Position numbers and translations under genes: made by a program. The notes under the pieces were generated by a model. That model searched no databases, was not told where the DNA came from, and saw only the letters and a program-made list of their open reading frames with translations. A DNA stretch of 64,000 nt from Dyella kyungheensis (GTDB lineage: Bacteria > Pseudomonadota > Gammaproteobacteria > Xanthomonadales > Rhodanobacteraceae). Positions 1 through 8,489 of the stretch are shown one piece after another; position 1 is the first letter of the stretch, and each line of letters starts with the position of its first letter. The stretch lies in NCBI RefSeq assembly GCF_016905005.1, contig NZ_JADIKC010000009.1, positions 62,001 through 126,000 of the forward strand. The letters are read 5' to 3'.

Positions 1-1
1 C

Positions 2-652
2 GTGGTGGCGTCCATCGCTTTCTGGCTGCTGCGCATCAAGCGCTCGCAGTTGCGTTTCAAGCGACTGGCCACGCGCGACAGCCTCACCGGCATCCACAGC
101 CGCCAGCATTTCGTCGACGAAACCGAGCTGGCCTTGCGCGCCGCCGCCAAGGCCACGCGCGCGGCATGCCTGGTGCTGGTGGACCTGGATCACTTCAAGG
201 ACGTCAACGACACGCACGGCCACATCATCGGCGACATGGTGCTCAAGCGCGCCGTCGCCGCCTGCCAGCATCACCTGCACCGCCGCGATGTGTTCGGGCG
301 CCTGGGCGGCGAAGAGTTCGCGATCTACCTGCCCGACTGCAGCGCATCGAGTGCCCGCGAACGGGCCGAACGCATCCGCCAGGCCATCGCCGCCACGCCG
401 CTATGGGGCGAAACGCGGCAGGTAATCATCACCGCCAGCTTCGGCGTGGCGTCCAGCGACCGCAGCGGTTACGACCTGCGCCAGTTGATGATCGACGCCG
501 ATAACGCGCTGTACCAGGCCAAGCGCGAGGGCCGCAATCGCGTCGTCTACAGCGAACACAGCGATCTCGTTGCCGCTGTTCCGGCACCGGCGCCGGTCGC
601 CCCCCTCGCCCAGGACACGCCGATCGAACACGCGATGGGCCTGCCGAATTAG
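2..652 (+). CDS. Diguanylate cyclase (GGDEF), 5' truncated by window edge
   Basis: This is the C-terminal part of a GGDEF protein that makes cyclic di-GMP from two GTP. The window opens at the end of a membrane helix (AFWLLRIKR), followed by the usual linker RDSLTG and a complete GGDEF domain (about residues 24-185 of the visible part). The active-site signature is intact as GGEEF (visible residues 102-106). The inhibitory I-site, normally RxxD five residues before it, reads HRRD, so product feedback may be weak. A short Ala/Pro tail follows. The true start and any sensor domain lie to the left of the window. It converges on the RND operon with a 47-bp gap. Confidence 0.93.
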   Translation: MVASIAFWLLRIKRSQLRFKRLATRDSLTGIHSRQHFVDETELALRAAAKATRAACLVLVDLDHFKDVNDTHGHIIGDMVLKRAVAACQHHLHRRDVFGRLGGEEFAIYLPDCSASSARERAERIRQAIAATPLWGETRQVIITASFGVASSDRSGYDLRQLMIDADNALYQAKREGRNRVVYSEHSDLVAAVPAPAPVAPLAQDTPIEHAMGLPN

Positions 653-699
653 TCATTCATGTGTGCAGGACGCCGACGCGCGTCCTGCGCTCGCTCCGG

Positions 700-3600
700 C
701 TAGCCGCCCCGCCGCGCATGACCGGGAAGCATGCCGATCAGCGTCGGCATCACCAGCAGCACCAACGGATACTGCAGCGCGAGTCCGGCGATGATCGCAA
801 TGGCCAGCGGTTGCTGGACGCCCGCGCCCTGCCCCCAGGCCAGCGCCAACGGCAGCAAGGTGAGCATGGCGGCAAGCGTGGTCATGCTGATGGGACGCAG
901 GCGGTCGCGGCTCGCCGCGCGCAATGCCTGCAAAGGCGGCAGTTGGCCTGACAGCGCGACGTACTCGGACACGTAGAAGATCGCCATCTCGGTGCCCATG
1001 CCGATGATCATCGTCATGCCCATCATCGCCGTGATGTTCAGGTCCACGCCGCACAGCCACAACGCAATGAACACCGCCGTGGCCGAGAACAGCGAGCAGC
1101 CCATCACCACGAGCGCGAGTCCGGCACGGCCGTACAGGAACAACAGCAGCACGAACTCCGCCACCAGCGCCAGCAGGAACACCTTGCCCAGGCCGAGGAA
1201 GGCGATCTGCTGTTGCTGGTAAAGGCCACCCAGTTCGTAGCGCGTATCCGCGTCGAGCATGCCCGGCTGCGCGAGCAGCTTCTTCACGTCAGCTACGGCG
1301 GCACCCATGCCGCGGCCCTCGATGCGGGCGGTGACGGCCACCATCTGTTGCAGGTTTTCGCGCGAAATCTGCGGCTGGCCATTCTCGCTGACGATCGTCG
1401 CCACCCGGCTCAGCGGAAACAGGTGGCCATCGGGCGCGCGCACCGGCAAGGCCAGCAGTTGTGGCAGCCGCCATTGCATCGCGTCGGGCATGCGGATGCG
1501 CACGCCCACGCTCTTGCTCGCCTGCGGCAACTGTGTCGCGACTACGCCGGTGAGCGCATGGCCGATCGCCTGCGTCACCGTGGCCACCGTCATGCCTTCG
1601 AGCGTGGCCTTGTCGGGGTCGATCTGCACATTCAGCGCATCGCCGGCCAGCTGCACGCCATCCTTGATTTCCACCACGCCCGGAACATCGGCGATGGCCT
1701 TGGCCACGCGTTGCGCCTGTGCGACCAGGGTGGCGGGATCGGCCGAATGCAACTTGATCTCGATCGGTTGCGGCACCGCGGTGAGATCGCCGATCAGATC
1801 CTCCATCAGCTGCGCCAGTTCCACCTCGACGCCGGGCACCTCGTGCTCGACATGCTCGCGCACGTCGCTCATCACCTCCTCGGTGGAGCGCGCATGACCC
1901 TGTTTGAGGCGAACGAAGAAATCGCCGTGATAGGACTGCCCGAGGTCGCCACCCAGGCCCGTGCCGAGACGGCGCGAGAACGTCTCCACCTCGGGCATCG
2001 AACGAAGGATCGCTTCTACCTGCTGCACCTGGCGCGCCGTTTCAGGCAGCGAGGTGCCCGGCCGGGTGAAGTAGTCCATCACGAAGCCGCTTTCGTCGAC
2101 GGCCGGCATGAAGCCGGTGGCAACGTGCGTATAGGCGACCGCGCCCAGCGCCAGCAGCGGGACCGCCAGCGCCAGCAACCACGCGGGCCGGCGCGCGAAA
2201 GCATCGTAAAACCGTGCGTGCGTGCGGGACAGCCAGCTGTCGTGATCGAGCCCGGGGTCTTGCCAGCGGCTGAAGTCGATCCAGCGCCGCAACAGCGGCG
2301 GCAGCACGAACGCGCAGACCAGCCACGAGACGGCCAGCGCACTGGCCATGGTGATCGACAGCGCCTTGGAAAACGCACCGGTGACGCCGCTCAGCAGGCC
2401 AAGCGGAATGAACACGATCAGCGTCGCCAGGCTGGAGCCGGTGAGCGGCGCCAGGAACTCGCGTGCCGCCGGCAACACGGCTGCCTCGCCGCCGCCCGGC
2501 TGGGTGCCGGCGCGCCGGGCCACGTGCTCCACCATCACGATCACATCGTCGATCACCAGACCCACGGCCGCCGCAATGCCGCCGAGCGTCATTATGTTGA
2601 AGCTCATGCCGAACACCTGCAGCAGCAACACCGTGACGGCCAGCGTGACCGGCACCACCAGCATGGCAATCAACATCACCCGCAGGTTGCGCAGGAAGAC
2701 CAGCAACACGGCGGCGGCGAGCAGCAGGCCGATCAGCACGGCATCGCGCACGCTATGCGCGGAGGCCATCACCAGTTCGCTCTGGTCGTACCACGAGATG
2801 AGCTTCACGCCCTTGGGCAGTCGATAGGATGCGAGCCGGGCACGCACGTCGCTGGCAATCTGCACGGCGTTGCCGTCCGGCTGCTCGTAGACGTTGAACA
2901 ACACCGCCGGCTTGCCGTCCTCGCTCACCTTGATCCATTGCGGCAGATAGCCATCGCGCACGCTGGCCACATCGGCCAGGCGCACCCAGCCGTGCGGATC
3001 GCTCTTCAGCACGATGTTGCGGATGGCGTCCAGACGTTGCAGCGAGTGATTGGCAACCACCAGATACAGCTGGTTGCGATCCTGCAGGCGGCCCACGGCC
3101 TCCAGCTGGTTCGCGTCATTCACCGCGTTGACCAGATCGTCCAGGCTCAAACCGTATTGGGCGAGTTTGCGTGGATCGGCTTCCACCTGCACTTCGGCAG
3201 TCTCGCCGCCTTGCACGTCGACTCGCGCCAGTCCTTCCACCGAGGCGAGCAGCGGCACGATCTGATACTGCGCCAGATCCCGCAGCGCCACCGGCGACAG
3301 CGTGTCGGACTGCAGCGCGTACGAGATGATCGGGAAGACGGTCGGGTCCATCCGGCGCACGTTGTAGCTGGCACCGGCCGGCAGGCTGGGCAACACGCGG
3401 GCGATGGCCGAATCCACCTGCAGGGTGGACGCGATCATGTCGCGGCCCCAGCCGAAGTCGACCGAGATCTGCGCGGAGCCACGGGTGGTTTCCGAGCGCA
3501 GGCCGACCACGCCGGGCACCGTGCGGATGGCTTCTTCCACCGGCCGCGTCAGCAGCAGCGCCGTCTGGTCGGCCGGACGGTCGCCGGCATCCAGATCGAT

Positions 3601-3738
3601 GACTACCCGGGGAAACGACACCTGCGGAAACAGGCCCACCGGCAAGGTGAATGCGCTCGCCAATCCCGCCAGCGCCAGCGCGAAAGCCACGATGACGATG
3701 GCACGTGCGTGCCGTGCCAGCAGCGTCGGCAGGCTCAT
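700..3738 (-). CDS. RND family efflux transporter, inner-membrane pump subunit
   Basis: The product is a 1012-residue proton-driven RND pump, the normal length for the AcrB/HAE class. It has an N-terminal membrane helix (residues 13-31), two large periplasmic loops and two blocks of membrane helices. In TM4 the motif GLVIDDVIVMVEH carries the paired aspartates (D397, D398) of the proton relay of drug-type pumps, which separates it from the heavy-metal CusA/CzcA class. It overlaps the adaptor gene by 4 bp (ATGA) and is the last gene of the five-gene unit regulator-kinase-TolC-adaptor-pump. The substrate cannot be read from sequence. A long open frame on the opposite strand is a shadow. Confidence 0.95.
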   Translation of the reverse strand: MSLPTLLARHARAIVIVAFALALAGLASAFTLPVGLFPQVSFPRVVIDLDAGDRPADQTALLLTRPVEEAIRTVPGVVGLRSETTRGSAQISVDFGWGRDMIASTLQVDSAIARVLPSLPAGASYNVRRMDPTVFPIISYALQSDTLSPVALRDLAQYQIVPLLASVEGLARVDVQGGETAEVQVEADPRKLAQYGLSLDDLVNAVNDANQLEAVGRLQDRNQLYLVVANHSLQRLDAIRNIVLKSDPHGWVRLADVASVRDGYLPQWIKVSEDGKPAVLFNVYEQPDGNAVQIASDVRARLASYRLPKGVKLISWYDQSELVMASAHSVRDAVLIGLLLAAAVLLVFLRNLRVMLIAMLVVPVTLAVTVLLLQVFGMSFNIMTLGGIAAAVGLVIDDVIVMVEHVARRAGTQPGGGEAAVLPAAREFLAPLTGSSLATLIVFIPLGLLSGVTGAFSKALSITMASALAVSWLVCAFVLPPLLRRWIDFSRWQDPGLDHDSWLSRTHARFYDAFARRPAWLLALAVPLLALGAVAYTHVATGFMPAVDESGFVMDYFTRPGTSLPETARQVQQVEAILRSMPEVETFSRRLGTGLGGDLGQSYHGDFFVRLKQGHARSTEEVMSDVREHVEHEVPGVEVELAQLMEDLIGDLTAVPQPIEIKLHSADPATLVAQAQRVAKAIADVPGVVEIKDGVQLAGDALNVQIDPDKATLEGMTVATVTQAIGHALTGVVATQLPQASKSVGVRIRMPDAMQWRLPQLLALPVRAPDGHLFPLSRVATIVSENGQPQISRENLQQMVAVTARIEGRGMGAAVADVKKLLAQPGMLDADTRYELGGLYQQQQIAFLGLGKVFLLALVAEFVLLLFLYGRAGLALVVMGCSLFSATAVFIALWLCGVDLNITAMMGMTMIIGMGTEMAIFYVSEYVALSGQLPPLQALRAASRDRLRPISMTTLAAMLTLLPLALAWGQGAGVQQPLAIAIIAGLALQYPLVLLVMPTLIGMLPGHARRGG

Positions 3739-4781
3739 GGCTCGGCGTGCCCGGTCGACACACGCACGGCCATGCCATCGTCGAGCTGCGTGGCGCCCTC
3801 GGTCACCAGCGGAAGATGCGCATCGAGCGCGCCGCTGGCCACCGTCACGCGATCGGACTCACCCAGCACTTTTACCGGCACGCTCACGGCCTTGCCGTTG
3901 GCGACCTGGAAGACATGGCGATCCGTCTCATCGCCCTGCACGGCGTCGCGCGGCAGCAACCAGCCCTGCCATTGGCCCACGACGATATCGGCACGAAGGC
4001 CCTCGCCGTTGATCAGCGCACCATCGGGCACGATCTCCACCGCGAGCTGATGCGTATGCGGATCGAGTGCATGCGCCACACGACGCACGGTGCCGTGCAT
4101 GGACGTGCCGCCGTCGATGGAAACCACCTCGGCGCTCGCCCCAACTTGCACGCGCGTCATCGCATCGCGCTCCACACCCGCGGTCACCACCAGGCCATCG
4201 GCACGTTGCAGCGTGAGCAGTGCCGCCCCCGGTTGCAGGTTGTCCCCCTGTTGCGCGTCGACGGTGACCACGGTGCCATCGAACGGCGCGGTGACGTCCG
4301 TCGTTGCACTTCGTCCCTGTTGCTGGACCACGGCATCGAGACTGGACTGCGCATCCTGCAGTGCCTTCTCTGCCTGATCGAGCTGATCGCGCGTGGCGAG
4401 TTGCTGCGAGAGCAATTGCGCGATGTGATCGCGTTGCGTGTGGGCAAGTGTCTGCGACGTCACGGCTTGCCGGTACGCGGCCACCGACGAAGGTGCCAGT
4501 GCAAAGGTGAGCAGGCTCTGACCACGCTTCACCGGCGTACCGGCGGTGACGCTCCAGCGCGTGATGTGACCGGGCGCCTGCACGCTGATCACTTGCGCCG
4601 CGTCGGCGGCCGGACCGGCGCTGCCGTACGCGGTCACCGTTTCGGGGAGACTGCCCTGCGTCAGAGGCACCGTCGTCACGGCCGCACTCACCGCCGCCTC
4701 ATCGGCTGTTTCGCCGCCGGAGCACGCCGCCAACGCGAAGGCGGCCAGTGCCACTGGAATCAATGCATGTCGGACACTCAT
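3735..4781 (-). CDS. RND efflux periplasmic adaptor (membrane fusion protein), lipoprotein
   Basis: This 348-residue membrane fusion protein links the RND pump to the outer-membrane channel. It begins with a lipoprotein signal ending in the lipobox LAAC (Cys20), so it is probably anchored by lipid to the inner membrane. A split lipoyl/biotinyl-like domain (QAPGHITRWSVTAGTPVKRG and FDGTVVTVDAQQGDNLQPG) flanks an alpha-hairpin with heptad-like Gln/Leu content. Beta-barrel and membrane-proximal domains follow. It overlaps the TolC-like gene upstream and the pump gene downstream by 4 bp each, so the three are translationally coupled. Confidence 0.93.
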   Translation of the reverse strand: MSVRHALIPVALAAFALAACSGGETADEAAVSAAVTTVPLTQGSLPETVTAYGSAGPAADAAQVISVQAPGHITRWSVTAGTPVKRGQSLLTFALAPSSVAAYRQAVTSQTLAHTQRDHIAQLLSQQLATRDQLDQAEKALQDAQSSLDAVVQQQGRSATTDVTAPFDGTVVTVDAQQGDNLQPGAALLTLQRADGLVVTAGVERDAMTRVQVGASAEVVSIDGGTSMHGTVRRVAHALDPHTHQLAVEIVPDGALINGEGLRADIVVGQWQGWLLPRDAVQGDETDRHVFQVANGKAVSVPVKVLGESDRVTVASGALDAHLPLVTEGATQLDDGMAVRVSTGHAEP

Positions 4782-6139
4782 GGCGCCATCACATCCTGTT
4801 CGAGAGAGGTCGGCATGCCACGGCCCACCAGTAGTTCCAGCGCGGCCTGTTGTTCGAGCATGCCCTGCTCGACGACGAGCGCGGCCAGCTGCCGGTTGAT
4901 GGCGGCAACGCGCAGATCGGTGGCGTTGCGCAGATCGATCAGGCCAGCCCGCGCGGCCTGATCCGCTTGCGACGCGGCACGCACGGCATCGTCCGTGGCA
5001 GCGGCGAGCGCCTGCCGCTGTGCATCGAGCTGGGCGTACTGCGCCAGCAGCGCATCGACCTCGTCCTGAGCGGTGGCAAGGCGCACTGTGTATTCCTGGT
5101 GCAACTGCTCGCGTGTGGCGCGTGCGATGACTACGTTGTGCTGGTTGTGATCGAAGATCGGCAAAGTGAAGTTCACCGCGGGACCGCCATTGCGCACGCG
5201 GCTGTTGTCCTGCGACGCGTCGTAGCCCAGGGCGAGCGGCGGAAACTGCGCCAGCACCGCCGCGCGAAGCTGGGCCTCCTGCGCGCGATAGCCCAGCTGC
5301 AGCGCCACCAGGTCGGGGCGGCGGCGACTGACGCTGTCGAACTGCGCGCGAATGGCGGCAGCGTCAAGGTCGGCCGCCGGCAGGCTTGATGCCAGCGGCA
5401 CCGCGACGTCCGGCTTCAGGCCCAGCAGCGCGTTGAGCTGTTGCCGCTGATCGAGCTGCCGCCGTTGCAAGTCGTTGAGAGCGGCGCGCGCATCGGCGGC
5501 GGCGGCGAGGTCCGACGCCACGGCCACGCGTTCCATGTTGCCCGCCTGCACGGCATTGACGATGTGCGACTCGCGTCGCGCCTGTGCCTCCATCGCCTGA
5601 CGTTGCAAGGCGATCTGCCGCTCGCCTTCCACCAGATCGATCACCAGCAGCCGCGCCTTGCCCAGCGTCTGCCATTGCTCCCAGAGCAGGCTGGCATCGA
5701 GTCCGTCGGCGTTCGCCTTGGCCGCTTCGCGCCGCGGACGCAGGGTGATGAGCGAGGCGATGTCCTGGCTGATCGATGCCGTCCACGCCGTGGCGTCGCC
5801 CGGCCCCGAGATGAGATAGCCCACGCTGCCGCCCATGCTGGGATTGGGCAGCACGCCATCCTGCCGGCGTTGCGCCTGCGCGGCCTGGTGCCGGGCGTGC
5901 TGGGTCTTGAGGTCCGGGTTGTTCAGCAGCACCAGCCGTTCGATCGCCGCCAGGTCCAGCGACAGCGCGGCCGGGTCATAGCCTTGCAGTTGCGACAGCG
6001 ACGCCGCCGACGACGCCTGTTCCGGCAGGGGCTTGGCCCGATAGGTCGCGCAGCCGGTCACGCATGCCGACAGCACAAGTGCTGCGGCGATACGCATCCG
6101 CGAGGGTGGTCCAGCGAAACGCATGCACGATCCATGCAT
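4778..6139 (-). CDS. TolC/OprM-type outer-membrane efflux protein
   Basis: This is an outer-membrane channel of the TolC (OEP) family, about 453 residues, with two internally similar helical halves rich in Ala, Gln and Leu. The start was placed at 6139 because GAGG lies 9 nt upstream; ATG codons at 6154, 6124 and 6097 are alternatives. The signal region ends with a lipobox (VTGC), as in OprM-type channels that are N-terminally lipidated. A 39-54 bp gap separates it from the kinase gene. That gap contains a CTTAGC-N5-CTTTGT tandem repeat resembling the sites upstream of the regulator, so the efflux genes may have their own regulated promoter. Confidence 0.9.
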   Translation of the reverse strand: MHGSCMRFAGPPSRMRIAAALVLSACVTGCATYRAKPLPEQASSAASLSQLQGYDPAALSLDLAAIERLVLLNNPDLKTQHARHQAAQAQRRQDGVLPNPSMGGSVGYLISGPGDATAWTASISQDIASLITLRPRREAAKANADGLDASLLWEQWQTLGKARLLVIDLVEGERQIALQRQAMEAQARRESHIVNAVQAGNMERVAVASDLAAAADARAALNDLQRRQLDQRQQLNALLGLKPDVAVPLASSLPAADLDAAAIRAQFDSVSRRRPDLVALQLGYRAQEAQLRAAVLAQFPPLALGYDASQDNSRVRNGGPAVNFTLPIFDHNQHNVVIARATREQLHQEYTVRLATAQDEVDALLAQYAQLDAQRQALAAATDDAVRAASQADQAARAGLIDLRNATDLRVAAINRQLAALVVEQGMLEQQAALELLVGRGMPTSLEQDVMAP

Positions 6140-6170
6140 GAGGAAGGACCTCATACCCTACCGACCATGG

Positions 6171-6187
6171 CTTAGCGTTCACTTTGT
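6171..6187 (+). promoter_or_regulatory. Candidate response-regulator box upstream of the efflux genes
   Basis: The tandem half-sites CTTAGC and CTTTGT are spaced by 5 bases (11-bp repeat period) between the kinase and TolC genes. The nine bases CTTAGCGTT are identical to those in the box at 8387-8403. OmpR-family regulators of the PmrA/QseB branch bind direct repeats with this spacing (YTTAAK-N5-YTTAAK). That the neighbouring regulator binds here is inference; the second half-site is weak. Confidence 0.4.
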
Positions 6188-6193
6188 AAAGCG

Positions 6194-7600
6194 TCAGGCG
6201 TGCCCGTCGCTCAACGGCATCCGCACCAGAACACGCAGGCCGCGCCCGTACGGGGAGTCGAGCAGCTCGATCGAGGCATCGTGCAATTGCGCCGCCCGCT
6301 GCACGATGGAAAGCCCCAGCCCGTAGCCCTCGCCACGGCTGCCGGTTTCGCGATGGAAGCGCGTGAACACGGCCGCGCGGCGCTCCGGCGGAATACCTTC
6401 GCCGTCGTCGATCACCTCGATGGCCGCGCGGTTGGACTCGCGCTGGATGAGCAGCCGCACGTGGCCACCGTCCGGCACATGGCGCAACGCGTTCTCCAGC
6501 AGGTTGCGCAGCAGGGCGGCAAGCGCCGCTTCGTGACCGTGCACCATCAGCGTACCGTCGGCGAGCGTCACTTCCAGTTCCACATCCGAGTCGCCGATCA
6601 GCGGCGACAACTCCTCGATGACGCCGCGCGCGACGGCAAGCAGGTCGATGTCCGCATGTTTGTCGCTGCGCGAGCTTGCTTCCAGGCGCGCCAGCGACAG
6701 CAGCTGCTCGACGCGGCGCGCCAGCGAGGCCAGGCTTTCGCGCGCACCGGAAAGCGCCACGTCGGCCTCGCGCGTATCGCGGCTGGCCTGTGCGTTTTCC
6801 AGGTTGATCATGGTGGAAGCCAGCGGCGTGCGCAGTTCGTGCGCCACGTCGGCGCTGAACCGGCGTTCGCGCTCCAGCGCTTCCTCCAGCAGGGTGAACT
6901 GGCTGTTCAGTGCGTCCAGCACCGGCGCCAGTTCGTGCGGCGCCGCCGCCACATCGAGCGTGTCGCGGCTTCCCGGCTCGCGCGTGGCCAGCTTCTCCGC
7001 CAGCGCTTCCAGTGGCCGCAGGCCGCGGCGCACCGCCCAGCCCAGCAGCAGCGCCAGCACCGGCAGCGCGATCAGCGGCGGCAGGCCATGTTCGATCCAC
7101 AGCGCCGTGCTGATGTCGCGCCGGCTGTCGTAACGTTCGGCGGCGCGTACCACCACGCCATCGGCAGTCGGCGGCAGCGTGAAAAAGCGCCATCGGTATT
7201 TGCCGAAATAGAGGTTCTTGAAGCCGGCATGGGTGGGATCGGGTGGCGACATCGCCGTGAGATTGCCGGTCACCAGCAGCGGCCGCCCCTCGCGATCGAA
7301 CACCTGGAAGCCCACCTCCGACTCATAGGTGTGGCCGTGCAGCAGCAACTCCTGCGAGGATTTGGCGGCAATCGGCACCACCACGCCGGCTTCGGCGGTA
7401 TGACGTTGCAGCGCCGGCAGGCCGATGTTGTTGATCAGTGTCTGCAGCGTGCGGGCCGACTGCGCCAGGCGTCCGTCGGACAGCTCGTTCACTTCGTTGA
7501 TGGTGCGCCTGAAGCTGTACACGCCCAACGGCAACAACACCAACGCGATGACGCCAAGGATCAGCCAGCGTAAGCGCGAGCGCAGGCTACTGCGGCTCAC
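6194..7600 (-). CDS. Two-component sensor histidine kinase (QseC/PmrB-like)
   Basis: This 468-residue membrane sensor kinase has TM1 at about residues 11-30, a periplasmic sensor region of roughly 135 residues, TM2 at about 172-191, then dimerisation and ATPase domains. The phosphorylated histidine lies in DVAHELRTPLAS (H254). The N box is LLRNLLENALRHV, and G boxes DDGEGIPP and GEGYGLGLSIV are intact. It overlaps the response regulator gene by 4 bp, as expected for a cognate pair, and lies directly upstream of the efflux genes. It therefore probably senses an envelope stress or drug and controls that pump. The signal is unknown. Confidence 0.94.
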   Translation of the reverse strand: MSRSSLRSRLRWLILGVIALVLLPLGVYSFRRTINEVNELSDGRLAQSARTLQTLINNIGLPALQRHTAEAGVVVPIAAKSSQELLLHGHTYESEVGFQVFDREGRPLLVTGNLTAMSPPDPTHAGFKNLYFGKYRWRFFTLPPTADGVVVRAAERYDSRRDISTALWIEHGLPPLIALPVLALLLGWAVRRGLRPLEALAEKLATREPGSRDTLDVAAAPHELAPVLDALNSQFTLLEEALERERRFSADVAHELRTPLASTMINLENAQASRDTREADVALSGARESLASLARRVEQLLSLARLEASSRSDKHADIDLLAVARGVIEELSPLIGDSDVELEVTLADGTLMVHGHEAALAALLRNLLENALRHVPDGGHVRLLIQRESNRAAIEVIDDGEGIPPERRAAVFTRFHRETGSRGEGYGLGLSIVQRAAQLHDASIELLDSPYGRGLRVLVRMPLSDGHA

Positions 7601-8262
7601 TGGGGATCCTGCGGGATCATGTAACCGAAACCGCGCACATTGCGCACGGTCTCGAAGCTCAGCTTGCGACGCAGCGCATGCACCAGCACTTCGAGCGCAT
7701 TGTTGCCTACCACATGGTCCAGGCCGTACAGCGAGTTCTCCAGGGTTTCACGGCGCACCAGCCGACCCGCGTGTTCCATCAGTGCCTGCAGCAGGGCGAA
7801 CTCGCGGCGGGTTAGGTCCACCGCTTCGCCACGGAAGGTCACCTCGGACGTACCCACATCCAGCGTCAATGCACCCACCTCGATGCGATTCACCGACAGC
7901 CCCCGCATGCGGCGGGTGAGCGAGCGGATGCGCGCGGCCAGTTCCTCCACATGGAAGGGCTTGGTGAGGTAGTCGTCGGCGCCAGCGTCGAGGCCATCGA
8001 CGCGCGCGGTGAGCCCATCGCGTGCCGTCATCACCAGCACCGGCGTGTCCACGTGCGCCCGGCGTGCCTCCACCAGCACGTCGATACCGTCGCGCCCGGG
8101 CAGGCCCAGGTCGAGCAGCACCAGGTCGGCGGTGCGGTCGCGCATGGCAACGAGCGCCGAACGGCCGTCGCGCAGCCACGACACCGTGTAGCTCAAGCGT
8201 TCGAGCGCGCGCTGGATCGCCGATCCCAGCTGCGCGTCGTCTTCGACCAGAAGAATGTGCAC
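7597..8262 (-). CDS. OmpR-family response regulator (QseB/PmrA-like)
   Basis: The product has a receiver domain with the phosphoacceptor Asp51 (LVLLDLGLPGRDG), acidic pocket VEDD and conserved Lys (YLTKPF). A C-terminal winged-helix DNA-binding domain follows (LTRREFALLQAL, then RRKL and VRNVRGFGYMI). I start it at the GTG of MHILLVEDD (8262), preceded by GGGAG; in-frame GTG codons at 8280 and 8298 would add 6-12 residues not seen in the family. It is the first gene of the minus-strand unit. Tandem CTTAG-type repeats in the divergent region upstream suggest autoregulation and control of the autotransporter. Confidence 0.93.
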   Translation of the reverse strand: MHILLVEDDAQLGSAIQRALERLSYTVSWLRDGRSALVAMRDRTADLVLLDLGLPGRDGIDVLVEARRAHVDTPVLVMTARDGLTARVDGLDAGADDYLTKPFHVEELAARIRSLTRRMRGLSVNRIEVGALTLDVGTSEVTFRGEAVDLTRREFALLQALMEHAGRLVRRETLENSLYGLDHVVGNNALEVLVHALRRKLSFETVRNVRGFGYMIPQDPQ

Positions 8263-8318
8263 GACTTGCCGCTCCCTCACCCTGCGGGCGATGTACACCG
8301 GGATTATCGGGCATGCGC

Positions 8319-8335
8319 CTTAGGAAACACTTAAA
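8319..8335 (+). promoter_or_regulatory. PmrA/QseB-like box upstream of the response regulator
   Basis: CTTAGG-AAACA-CTTAAA is a direct repeat with 5-base spacing, very close to the PmrA-type consensus YTTAAK-N5-YTTAAK. It lies 57 bp upstream of the GTG of the regulator gene, in the divergent promoter region. Autoregulation is the likely meaning (inference). Confidence 0.55.
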
Positions 8336-8386
8336 CGACTGTCCTGGCTGGCTTTTTCGAACGACGGCAAGGAGCCGCGAAGACAT

Positions 8387-8403
8387 CCTAAGACAACGCT
8401 AAG
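8387..8403 (-). promoter_or_regulatory. Second PmrA/QseB-like box, autotransporter side
   Basis: On the minus strand this reads CTTAGC-GTTGT-CTTAGG, the same architecture as the box at 8319-8335 but inverted, 87 bp upstream of the autotransporter ATG. The two boxes are 51 bp apart and face in opposite directions, which fits one regulator serving both divergent transcripts (inference). Confidence 0.55.
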
Positions 8404-8489
8404 GAACGGGCCGGGCTGCGTAGCGAAGCTGTCATGAGTCCTACGCAATGCCATCGCAACACTTGCGGGCTTACGCCACAGGGGGCCCC

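Noticed and set aside
1213-4050. 945-codon open frame opposite the RND pump gene
   Set aside because: It is rich in His, Arg, Gln and Ala with no domain, which is typical of antisense frames in GC-rich genes. The other strand encodes a complete RND protein.
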